Shown: positions 1-9,395 of the stretch, one piece after another
Position numbering within the stretch: the first letter of the stretch is position 1
How the letters are laid out: the number at the start of each line of letters is the position of its first letter
Assembly (NCBI GenBank): GCA_001953115.1
Contig: LSSL01003868.1
Span: 1-18,841, forward strand
Direction: 5' to 3'
Length of the DNA stretch: 18,841 nucleotides
Source: Smittium mucronatum
Lineage: Eukaryota > Kickxellomycota > Harpellomycetes > Harpellales > Legeriomycetaceae
Translations under genes and position numbers: made by a program
The notes under the pieces: model-generated
Told to the model about the DNA's origin: nothing
Database searches by the model: none
What the model saw: only the letters and a program-made list of their open reading frames with translations

Positions 1-300
1 CAGCCTATATCCATGATTCCACATTTTTTAGCTCTTTCCATTGGTTCCTGAAACAAAAAATTGTTTAGAAAAGCAAGAGATTTTATAAAAATTTTTTATA
101 GAAGCAAGAGAGCTGTCACCTTTGGTCAAGTCGGATTTTGACTCTATAGTGGTGTACCCAGACAGGCGACAGCGGTAGGATTTTTTATTGAGGAATGTCT
201 CCTGCAGTGCAACATTATCGGGGTTATTGCGCTGCAGGTAGTTATTTTTTAGTTTTCTTTCGGCCAATGATATGAAAGTTTTGACTTTGTACGGTTGGGT
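1..300 (-). mobile_element. Decayed LINE (non-LTR retrotransposon) endonuclease fragment
   Basis: Read on the minus strand, one frame stays open from about 300 down to a stop at 28-30. It resembles the N-terminal part of the AP-endonuclease-like (EEP) domain of LINE polyproteins. Visible landmarks are an N-P-D-x-V-A-L-Q-E-T-F-L block, in which the Glu would be the metal-binding residue, followed by a G-Y-T-T-I-E-S-K stretch and a D-L-T-K-G segment where intact elements usually continue with a Gly-rich loop and a hydrophobic strand. The similarity then fades. A short continuation (EPMERAKKCG) is open in another frame at the left edge, which suggests a frameshift. No reverse transcriptase is inside the window because it would lie beyond base 1. 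I see no target-site duplication. It is most likely a dead fragment. Confidence 0.55.
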
Positions 301-1916
301 TATTTGACTAATCAGTGCCTATAACATGATCAACGATTTGTTAGATCAATCTAATTTTGAACTTATTTATAGATAATCATACTCTCAGCAGATTGCCCCC
401 AAACTCAGCGATATTGATTAAGACAATTAACCAAATAAATGAAACAAATCTTATGTTATATTTAAATAAATGTGTCAGGATTACGGGAACTATGCACAAA
501 AATATTACTGGTCTAGGTGATGATCACCCAGACGAATTCAAGTACTAGCAGAAAAATGATATATGATCCAAAAAGAATTAAATATACACTCTTTGCTAAA
601 AGCCCATTGAAGATAATACCCAATATGACCACCATTGATCAATTAAGAAAAAGGAGCCTCATAATTTAACAGGCGGGAACGACGAACAAATTTATGGAGA
701 TCAGAAATATGTTGTAACTTAATGCCCGTTATTCTATAAAAATAGATGAGGCCGATTTCTATTGGATGCAATATCAACTTTATTCATATACAAATTAATT
801 TTTTTATTTACATGTTTAAGAGCTTATGGGGATTATAATTAATTATTCTATTGGTACAAATTCTAATATCAAATTTATTCTACCGTTTATTTCCAATTGG
901 CCAAATTGGAGCTTATATTTTTGCATGATTTAGCGATACAGAGAATTTATTTCTTATGCTCATTTGTCAACTGGGTGGTTCTTGGAAACTTGACCTTATT
1001 ATATTATTTGAAGGATTTATTTTGGAAGTAGTAACTCTATATTAAAAATTTACCATTTTTATAACATGAAAATATGAGCATAATATCATAGACTTATCGC
1101 CAAATGTTAAGATCTAAATATTAAAAAAAGTGGCTATTGGCAAAAAACGATCTATGATATTCATCTTTATAAATATTAATTAGTAAAATTGGTGATTGAA
1201 ATCCTAATTGATTATGGCTTAGAATATATTACATAGTTTTCAAATTAAAAGAAACTTCGAACATAGAAAGAATCTTTCATTTATATTATCTATAAATAAG
1301 AGTTTTTATTAACATTATCCGACTAAAATTAAACCAAAAATTATAATCTATCTTCCATATTATTCAATTAACCACAACCTTTTAGAATTTGAATTTTAGA
1401 TTGCTAAATAAGTTTAATTATTTTCTTAATAATAATTATAAGGATATTGAAAAGTTTTAGGAATGTTACTGCTTTTAAAATAGATATCGGATTATAGATG
1501 TATATTATAATTGGAAATTCATTAAAAAAATTAAAGCATGGTTAAAGCATGGAGCTAGTTTTAATTACTGTAAGATTTTTAGCCACATTTAAAGGACATT
1601 TGATTAATCTCAAGGTGTTGATTCAATTCTTAATAATGAAAATTCATTTCATTTGTTATTATATTTTATTCTGTTAAAATATATATAACCGCAATGCATA
1701 GATCTGGAAATACAGAGAGGTTGGTGGATAATAAAAACTTAGTAGGCACAGTATTTTTAATGTTATTCGTTCAATTAAATTTAATACATATACATATTAA
1801 ATTGCTGGGTAGTCAATATGTTTTTGTTTTTTTTGAAAATACAACATTTTTTAGTTTTTATAGATCATAGGAGATTCATGGTACAAGACACTCAACAATT
1901 TTTTTATACATCAACT
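301..1916. other. Intergenic region, no supported gene
   Basis: About 1.6 kb of very AT-rich sequence with frequent stops in all frames. The longest open stretch is about 63 codons at 357-548 on the plus strand and lacks an ATG at its start. Open segments at 850-1030 are interrupted by a TGA. I see no tRNA-like box pair, no long tandem repeat and no recognisable protein motif. The right end is the 3' flank of the minus-strand gene that stops at 1917. Confidence 0.5.
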
Positions 1917-4656
1917 TTATTTTCTCTTCAACAAGGCAATTATTGTGATTATCAAAGCTAAAATTATTATTGAGAAGCCTGTGCAGATGAATAGCAATTT
2001 ATTCCTATTTGCTGATTCATCCAATTTAAAAGGAGTTTGAGAATGGCTATTTGGGCTTTTATCTTGGCCAAACCCAGCCTCTATAGAGCTGTTAAGTTTA
2101 TCCGACCTTTTAGAAGCTTCTAATTCGTTATGAGGTATTGTTTCTTTATTTGATGATTGCTCATTTTTTTTATAATTATCATTTTTTGAAGGAGGTGGAC
2201 TATCTGCTATTACTATGCGTGCTCCATTGACTCTAGGGTGAGGTAGAGAGATTGAATACATCTTCAGATCGTTCAGGTTTTCAAAACTAGATTTTACTAA
2301 AATTTTCATAGAGTATTCAGGATCTAGTTCATTTTTATAAAAGTAATCTCTTAGTGAGGGCCTGGCCAAAAACTCACTGTCATTACATAAAAAAGTAGCT
2401 TCATATATAAATGGTATTAATCCCACGCTTTTTCCTACTATATTGAGGTTGATGATATTTTTTTTACTTAAGCTTTCTTTGTCCATGTTGATGCCGGAAA
2501 TATCACCATTATTTTTTCCATTAAGATCACTATTTTCAATATATTCTGATGAAGAGTTAGAGTATAAAAGATACTTGGTCAATTGGCCATGATCTATTGG
2601 GGAATATAGCCTTGATTTTATAGATTTAACGTTTGAGTATATGCTTGAGTTTGACTGTGAAGATTTGTCTGCTGTTTTTAAATGATCTTTATTAGCCCCT
2701 TTACTTTCAAGAACCCTTAAACCCTCGAAAGGTTTATTTTTTGATGTATTGTTTGGACTTTCTATATTTCCAAAAGACTGAGAAGAGTTTGCTAAGTCTG
2801 TATCTATTTTTCCCAATTGGCTTATATCACCAGTTTCGAGAAACCTTGATATCCTTTTTGTTTTTAGCTTGGATTTTTTCCTAGATGATTTTTCTATCTT
2901 CCCAAATGAAGAATTTTTTCTTTGCTTCTGCAAGCTTTCTTTCGAGCCTTTTCTTGTTCTTTTTTCGCTAATGCTTCCAGATGAATTTTCTCTAATAAAT
3001 TGTTCATCATCTGGGTTAATACTACTATTATTATCTTCTGATATGGTGATACTAGATCTAAAATCAATTTCTGCAGCATTCTGATTTAATCCATTATCAT
3101 ATTCGTTATTTTTTTGCTTTATATAAGCATTTTGGAATTTTTCGTTTGAATCAATATCAATAGTATGATGCTCACGCTCCGATTGTGGTTCTTTAAAGTT
3201 ATCCAAGTTTGTATCACCGAGTTTTTCTTGATTAAGCCTTTCAAACTGGCTTAAATTGGAGCTGGTTATTTGGTCTTCCCAAAAAAACTCAGGACTTATA
3301 ACTAAATGAATTCTGGAAAAAGTATGACACTTTTTCTTCAGACTTTCGACGTAATCTTTCGGATTTATGGGGGATTGAACAGATACAACAAAATACTCGA
3401 TATTTTCTATAACTAATCTGCTATCCAAGGGCTATATAATCAAGGATATGGATATGATTTAAAAAGTATCAATTATAAAGAGAGAAAGATATTTGGTTAC
3501 ATTGCGAGCCTTCATTCTGTATATTTTGTTTTTTTTATGGTCTATGCGAAATAGAATCAAATTGAAGTACTGAGCTGGATAATACGAGAAAAAATAATGT
3601 GAAGGGTCTCCTTCGTCTACAGTCAATACCCGTGCTATTATCAAGCATGTGTTTGATAGGGAGTGCAAGTCGATTAGGTCGGACCATTTATTGAATGAGA
3701 ATGGATCCTCTTCCTCTGCATCAATAAGGCCAACAGTACTAGGGTTCAGACTAGGACTATTTTCCATCTGGTTTCCTTGTGATAGGCTTTCTGGTTCAAT
3801 GGGTTTTCCATCAGAGTCTTTAAAAAACGGCCTGTTTTGCGAAGTATGCGTAAAATCCTCGGGATTTAAAAACTTTATAATTCTCGTTATCTTGGGTTCT
3901 TTCACAGAATTTATTTGAATATCAGAAATTTCAATTCCTTGAGGTTTCATTAGGATTGGAGTATCAGGTTGTATAATAGAAATACGCTTAGGTGGTTTAG
4001 GGGATTTACTAGAAGGATCAAAAGTAGTATCGGGTTTATCAATTATATTTTGCACTTTTGGGGTGTTAGTATTTATGGGGTCAGTAGAAGTGCTAGTTAA
4101 TTTGATTGAAGTGTCCAAATAAAAGGTTTTTGGTCTCCTATTTATCTTTTTATCAGTCTTTTCTGTATCAGATACCGCCTGTACCAAAAAACTATTGATT
4201 GGAATGATCTTGGACCTTCTATTCGACTGTTTTAATGATAAATGCTTCGAGAATGAAGCTGGACGTTTATTTTCTTTTGCTGTTTTGTTATATAGTTGAT
4301 GAGTCTTTAAAAGCAGCGGTTCTTGGTTGATGTTGGTTATTTGATCAGTCTTCAAGCTTTTTGAGGAACCCCTAGTTTCACTTAACTTGGACAAGGCCTC
4401 TGCTAGTTTAGATTTTCTGTCATTATTCTGAATTTCTGTAGATTCAAGCTTTACAGATAAGACCCTATCTTTGTCAAGTGTTTCTTTTCCAGAACCTCTA
4501 GAGACTAAAAAAAATTATATGATTTAAATACTAGTATTAGTAAATTTATTTGTTAAGTAATCAATATTGATTAAACAAACCTATAACATCCTCATTGTTA
4601 GCATTTTGCGAGATGGGGTCATTTTCACCAATGACTTCGATATCCTTACTATCCAT
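1917..4656 (-). CDS. Unrecognised Ser/Lys-rich tail-anchored membrane protein (3 exons, 864 aa)
   Basis: Exons are 4656-4581, 4504-3501 and 3431-1917; spliced length is 2595 nt with frame kept at both junctions. The ATG at 4656 is the first Met after an in-frame TAA. The first half is disordered and basic. A folded-looking block spans residues 300-412 and crosses the second splice site; it contains an N-L-I-L-F-R-I-D strand, an I-Y-R-M-K-A-R-N-P-L-D turn and more alternating hydrophobic strands. A second block at about 687-746 has Y-E-A-T-F-L, N-D-S-E-F-L and L-R-D-Y-F-Y-K-N-E-L-D-P-E. About 275 disordered, charged residues separate them. One hydrophobic helix (residues 839-861) ends the protein with a tail of only KRK, which is tail-anchor topology, so most of the protein should face the cytosol. 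There is no signal peptide. I do not recognise the family. Continuity across the second intron makes two separate genes unlikely. The gene model is well supported; the function is unknown. Confidence 0.75.
3432..3500 (-). other. Intron 2 of the tail-anchored protein gene
   Basis: This 69-bp intron starts GTAACC and ends ATATAG. Removing it joins codon AAT to CCC in phase 0 and turns two stacked minus-strand ORFs into one reading frame, running through an R-N-P-L-D sequence in the middle of a strand-rich block. Without splicing the upstream ORF stops at 3459 and the downstream one has no ATG near its start. Confidence 0.75.
4505..4580 (-). other. Intron 1 of the tail-anchored protein gene
   Basis: A 76-bp intron with donor GTTTGT and acceptor TTTTTTAG. 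A TACTAATA sequence inside it (minus strand, about 4542-4535) is a good fungal branch-point candidate. Splicing is phase 1 and gives Val26. It supplies the only nearby ATG for the long downstream frame. Confidence 0.65.
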
Positions 4657-5317
4657 CACTTTTATCTTAGTCAAAAAACTTGTTTTTTTGTTTTTTCCCG
4701 TTTAAATACTTTTTATGCAGAATTTCTTTTTTTGAAAAGTGGGTTGTACCAAGACTTGCACCTGAATGTATAAGTGGTACACATTTATGCGATGAAGCTA
4801 CTAACTATATCATAATTGCCCTACTCGATTAGATATATATGTGTCAAACTTGTGACCAAATTTTAGGTGTTATTAAAATTTGATATTTTTTCAAAATTGC
4901 AAAGCCTAAAAATATAAAAATATTATCAAGAAAATATAATTTTCTAGAACAATAACTGAGCGACCCACTAGAATCCCCTTTGTGCAAGAATGGCTCGAAA
5001 GGAACAATGTTAATTTGCAGATCAATAATAATTCGCGGTATTGGGAATACTCTCTAGACCAAAACATGATAGGTTAATTAGTGTCTTTTTTTCTGGAAAC
5101 CTAAAGGTCGTAAAATATCCGGTTCTTGCATATCACAATTGAGAACTTTATCTAGAGTTTTATTCTACTCTTTAATAAAATCCAAAAATTAATATAAAAA
5201 AAAGTAATAAGCCATACTAAAAAGCTTAGGGTTTTAGAATCCATATTAACAGAAAAGGATGCTACTCATTCGTGAATTGAAATGGGTCTAGACCAGATAT
5301 TTGGAACAGACAACTGG
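4657..5317. other. Intergenic spacer between two minus-strand genes
   Basis: It holds the 5' flank of the 1917-4656 gene and the 3' flank of the DTD gene. The only protein-like feature is a 45-codon open stretch on the plus strand (4940-5077) with locally higher GC and no Met near its start. I see no RNA gene or clear promoter element. Confidence 0.5.
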
Positions 5318-6000
5318 CTAACCTATTATTGTAGCTTTTTGAGATTCTAAAAATATTGTAACAGGCCCGTCGTTCGACATAGAGATATCAGATTTTGCTC
5401 CAAACTCACAAGAGAAAACTTTTGTTGGGTCATATAATTTAGAAAGTTTTTCTATAAGCTTTTCATACAAATTCTTGGCCTTTCCCTTAGCCATTGGAGA
5501 AGGAATTTCAGGCTGATCTCCAACTTTAATTTCCTTTAACAACTCAACCTGGGGAACTAAATTTTCAAGAAAAAAAAAGAATATATACATTCCCATTTTA
5601 AATGTGAAATAATGGAGGGAATGATGGGGGGGGGGGTAATTAAAGGGTTATCTCTATTACCACATAAAACCTCTTTCTTGCAATCGAATACAGACTTTTT
5701 CCAACTTGTTGAATCGTGATCGAATACTCTAACTCCAAGAATCTTTTTAGCGATGTACTCTACATCCTTTTCGACATCCTTTTCGGATATTCCAACAAAA
5801 ACGCAGACCCCTTCCTTGATTTCTAGAACTGTAGATTCATTTTCTATATAAAAAATTTTAAATTTTAAACTTTTTAAAATATTATCCATTTATATCATAG
5901 AATTCAGATTTAATATTAAAACTTTGTGTAAAGTAGCAATTAAATTATTATTTTTACCTAGAACCTTAGCGTAATTTACCTTTTGGAGGATTCCTCTCAT
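5318..6000 (-). CDS. DTD1: D-aminoacyl-tRNA deacylase (DTD) homologue with altered active-site motif (3 exons, 154 aa)
   Basis: Exons are 6000-5958, 5843-5661 and 5556-5318, giving 154 residues, the usual DTD length of about 145-160. DTD enzymes hydrolyse D-aminoacyl-tRNA (and Gly-tRNA-Ala) in the cytosol. The start M-R-G-I-L-Q-K-V-N-Y-A-K-V matches the family N-terminus. G-V-C-V-F-V-G-I-S (26-34), K-I-L-G-V-R-V-F (48-55) and W-K-K-S-V (62-66) follow in the right order and spacing. The Gly-cisPro motif N-D-G-P-V-T is intact at 137-142. The other signature, normally S-Q-F-T-L, reads P-Q-V-E-L at 77-81, directly after the second splice junction. The alternative AG eight bases downstream gives an immediate stop, so the junction is firm. 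The segment after it (G-D-Q-P-E-I, 88-93) is also diverged from the usual K-P-D-F. Identity by fold is confident; enzymatic competence is open. Confidence 0.85.
5557..5660 (-). other. Intron 2 of the DTD gene, with an 11-nt homopolymer
   Basis: A 104-bp intron, donor GTAATA and acceptor ATTTAG, phase 1. It contains C11 on the coding strand (G11 on plus, 5626-5636) and a T-rich tract before the acceptor. Splicing it out restores the DTD alignment V-L-C-V exactly. Confidence 0.8.
5626..5636. repeat. G11 homopolymer
   Basis: Eleven consecutive G on the plus strand inside DTD intron 2, conspicuous in DNA that is otherwise roughly two-thirds or more A/T. The length may vary between individuals or be a sequencing error, but as it is intronic it does not affect the reading frame. 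Confidence 0.9.
5844..5957 (-). other. Intron 1 of the DTD gene
   Basis: A 114-bp intron, donor GTAAAA and acceptor TATATAG, phase 1 (split Glu15). It is required to attach the 14-codon first exon, which carries the conserved DTD N-terminus and the only suitable ATG. Confidence 0.8.
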
Positions 6001-6157
6001 TTTAAAATACTAAAAACTACAAAATAAAGGTGCCTTATCTCTTGTAGAATACTGCTTTTCGTATCATATTAAACTATATAATCCATGAAAATCAAACCAT
6101 TCTAAATACTTGTATACTAAAAAATATTGCCATGCTTTCATAGGCTGATTTATATCG

Positions 6158-6532
6158 ATGATATGGATTGATAGGCTTGATAACCAAAAGGCAAATCAAT
6201 TTGTTCCTCATAAAAATTTCAAATCAGAGCATGTAATAATTGAAGAGCTATTTAAACCAAAAAAGATAGAAAAACTGAATGTGAAAAGTAATTTTGCCAA
6301 GGATCTTATCAAGAAAATCGAGATATATAGGAGAAAATCTTTCATCGGTTTTCCTTATAACTTTTCTAACCCGAGACTCCATATTAACTCGAATAAAGTA
6401 TAGTATGATACTTTTATTTTCAATAAATAGTTTTTCATATTTTTGGATAATAAACAAGTATCTTCTAAATAGGAGCCTAAAATTTATTTATATTTTAGCT
6501 CAAAGGGGGTCTTCAGTGTAGAAAAGGTTTAG
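6158..6532 (+). CDS. Possible small protein of unknown function (2 exons, 99 aa)
   Basis: The ATG at 6158 opens 80 codons, after which GTATAG at 6398 can act as a donor. An acceptor at 6471-6472 (AAATAG) joins AAA to GAG in phase 0 and adds 19 codons to a TAG at 6530-6532. Without splicing the ORF stops immediately at codon 82. The product is basic and Lys/Ile/Phe-rich, with a central amphipathic stretch (L-I-K-K-I-E-I-Y-R-R-K) and an aromatic segment G-F-P-Y-N-F. The strand is A-rich as in the real plus-strand genes nearby. It lies head-to-head with the DTD gene, 157 bp apart. There is no signal peptide or membrane segment, and I do not recognise a family. An ORF of this size can arise by chance in DNA this AT-rich, so it is a candidate only. 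Confidence 0.4.
6398..6472 (+). other. Putative intron of the small gene
   Basis: A 75-bp candidate intron, donor GTATAG and acceptor TCTAAATAG. The size matches the other introns here, but the donor is not ideal and the support is only an open reading frame on both sides. Confidence 0.3.
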
Positions 6533-9395
6533 TATGATGCAGAATAGGTCAGGGCTAATAAAAAAATGAAATAAAATCCCTGGTGTAAACTGATAATCCT
6601 GGAATCTCTAATCAAAAATATAAGTTTAGACCGTTAATTTCAAGAGGATATAATTTCTCTCAGCTCGGTATAAATTGGTCTTTTAAAAAAACGATCACTT
6701 CACTTTAAAATTTAATTTTAGCTTCAAGAGAAATAAAAGTTAATTAACAGCTCTTATTTCTGTTGAGAACTAATAGCTTTTGGCGGTGATTTATACTCGG
6801 TTATATATTATCTGTCATCGGATTATAAAAAGGGGTTCGGGATAATTTATACTATTAAGTATATATTAGTCTTAATTTGCCTAAGTACATATTATAAGTT
6901 CATAAGTGATTTTATTTTTTAATGATGAAAAAATAAATTTAAATCGATAACCGATTTTTTTCATTATAATTTTAGGGCTCATTGATTATTAGTAATATCT
7001 TTTCGCAAAGTTCTAGTAAACACAGGGATTAGATTAAAATATTGGAAAGTTGATAAAAAAAAGCTTGTTTATAATATTTATAAGTTTATTAAATATATAA
7101 ATAAACGAATATTGTAAATCTTGAGTTATTTAAAACTTTTACATTTTATTTCACGGATTAAAAATGATTCATAGCATATTTAAAACTTTATTAATAAGAC
7201 TCTGGAATTTTCAAATTTTATGCATAGAATAAAGTGAAAGTCGGTGCTTTTAATCTTCTGCCAATTTAATCCTTTTACGATCCTTTTTTATGTAACTGTT
7301 TTTTGGAAGAGTTGTTTGACAAAATTAAAAAAAAATTCAGTGTAAATGCCTAATTCATTCTTAATAAAACAAAATACAAAGAGTTGTAAATAAGAATGGG
7401 TTTATATGGATATTGCAATATCGATACTACAACATTAAAAAAAGATTACTTTAGAAAACATGCTATCACGATGCTTTATTGTTGTAATTTAAAAATTATT
7501 ATATCCATATCCTTAGTTCTAAATGAAAATTTCAAAATTATACATTTGAATCCGATCTTGATTTAATAAAAAAATATTTAAAATTTTTTTATATTTTAAT
7601 TGATCTATAAGTATTACCAAAAATAACCACTTGTTTTATTTTTATATTACCTTCAATTTTTACAAAAATTCGCGCAGCCCAGATTTCTTATTGAAATGTC
7701 AGATAAAAAAGGTAATAGGAAAAGTTTAATTTCGCTTAATTTTACATAAGATATACCATAGCTATTAATTTTTCAGAATTTCAGAATTTCATTATTTATC
7801 ATTTAATAAAAAAATTCTAAAAAGTAAGCATTTGGATTTATTTGATCAAAATCAATCTTCCTCCTGTTCTTACATTTTTATTGTATTTTTATTTTATCTC
7901 TTTCTAGTATTTGAATATTATAAATAAATTCCCTTTAAAAAATAACCCCCACCTTTTCTTAGATTATCAGCAGATTTTAACCGAAATAAATAGGTTATAA
8001 ATATATGAATAAATGGATTGGTTATACTGAGAAACTAATATCCGATTTCTAGTTATTCCATTTTTCATAGTGGAAAATAGGAGATTCTATTTGAAAACGG
8101 ACACTTCCTTATTAAAATTTTACTTTTTCCTGATTTAGAAATATATTGCTTAGGTTGGGTACAAAATTATTGGTAAGTCAGGAGTAGGAATTACAAATGA
8201 AATCTCCTATATGAAAAATATTGAATATTTATTAGCTCTTGTAGAGTTTGATAATTTTATTGAATTAGCAATTCTAATAGCTTTATTATCTCCAATGGTT
8301 TGCATAGTAAAATAAAGTTTGTTCTTGAAAAGACTCCAATATGAGCACAGCTTCGTGTAAAAATTCTTTTAGCCCCAGTTATTTTATCCAATCCAACCTT
8401 ATATGTTCGGATATTTTCTAATGTCTTCACCTATTAAAACTTGAGCTTTTCAAAGATAATATCCAATGATAATTCTAAACAGATTAGCTACTTTGGCAAA
8501 TTGAAAACACATGCCGTTTTTGTAAATTAGGAATCAGGAAGATTTAAGATTAACATAGCTGAAGATACCTTTTGGCATTAGCAATTTATACTATCTAGAA
8601 AGTTACCATGTTTTTAATGCAAATCCTCGATATTATAGAGTCCTAGGCTTCCTTTATGTAAATAAGTATCCGTATTGAGAATTTCGGATATTCACAAAAA
8701 GATTATATTGCATGATCGTATTACTTTGATATTCTAGCTAATATTATTTGAGATGAATTCTGGGGCTGACAATGTTTATTTTATGCAATACATTCTTGAA
8801 TCTAGAACATATTTTTTTTTCAATTTCCAAACAATGGTTTTTCCTATACGTTAACATTTAAAGAAAGCGTTTTACTAAATCTAGGTCTGTTTGTAGATCA
8901 TTAACGATTCTTTCACTGATTGATGCAATAGAGTGGTTTATTTTTTCCTAAATATGTATATCAAAAATCTAATTAGAACATTCTCAAAAGTCATCCAGCT
9001 GCATAAATAATAAAAATAGGGGTTGTTTTTTCCTGTTTTTTAATATTTACTCTAACTTTTGCAGGAGTTTGTAACACATGATGAATCTTTTTTTGGGTGG
9101 CTTGAAATTTATCATACTTTAATGAATATCTTTCTTTTAATTATGAAAGCATTTACTCGTTTTTTCTATATTAAAAATTGATAGTAATCCTGGTTTCAAA
9201 ACTTCCATATATTTTTTAGAGAAAATTTAATTGAGAAATTATAAAGCTTTACAATATCATATATAAAAGTAATACGAGAGTCTAATAGCAAAATCTTTTA
9301 CAGTTGTTTTGCTAAAAAATAATTGAAGATATATTCTGATAATAAAATAATCCTAATTTTTTAAATTTTTTGCGAGTTTTAATGAGATTTCAAAA
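6533..9395. other. Long intergenic region, no supported gene
   Basis: About 2.9 kb of AT-rich DNA upstream of the Cyk3-like gene. Stops are frequent in every frame and no recognisable protein domain is visible. I looked in particular for an SH3-coding exon that could belong to the downstream gene and found none. The densest open material is at 8150-8540, where short segments of 50-57 codons follow each other on the minus strand and the plus strand is partly open too. I saw no tRNA boxes, no long tandem repeats and no obvious terminal repeats. Confidence 0.5.
9260..9269 (+). promoter_or_regulatory. TATA-box-like sequence upstream of the Cyk3-like gene
   Basis: TATATAAAAG lies 136 bp upstream of the ATG at 9396, a plausible distance for a fungal promoter. 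In DNA this AT-rich the match may be chance. Confidence 0.25.

Noticed and set aside
357..548. Plus-strand 63-codon ORF with an OB-fold-like look (C-V-R-I-T-G-T), briefly considered as a Ten1-type telomere protein exon
   Set aside because: It lacks an ATG at its start, no convincing splice partners with a continuing OB fold were found, and open stretches of this size are expected by chance here.
2869..3918. Several plus-strand ORFs of 60-90 codons opposite the tail-anchored protein gene
   Set aside because: They are antisense shadows of the spliced minus-strand coding sequence and have no features of their own.
5557..5596. Short hydrophobic Met-led start upstream of the DTD third exon
   Set aside because: This is the T-rich end of DTD intron 2, not a separate protein start.
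6248..6521. Overlapping ORFs on both strands around the small gene candidate
   Set aside because: They lack start context and splice support; the 6158 frame has the better composition and junction.
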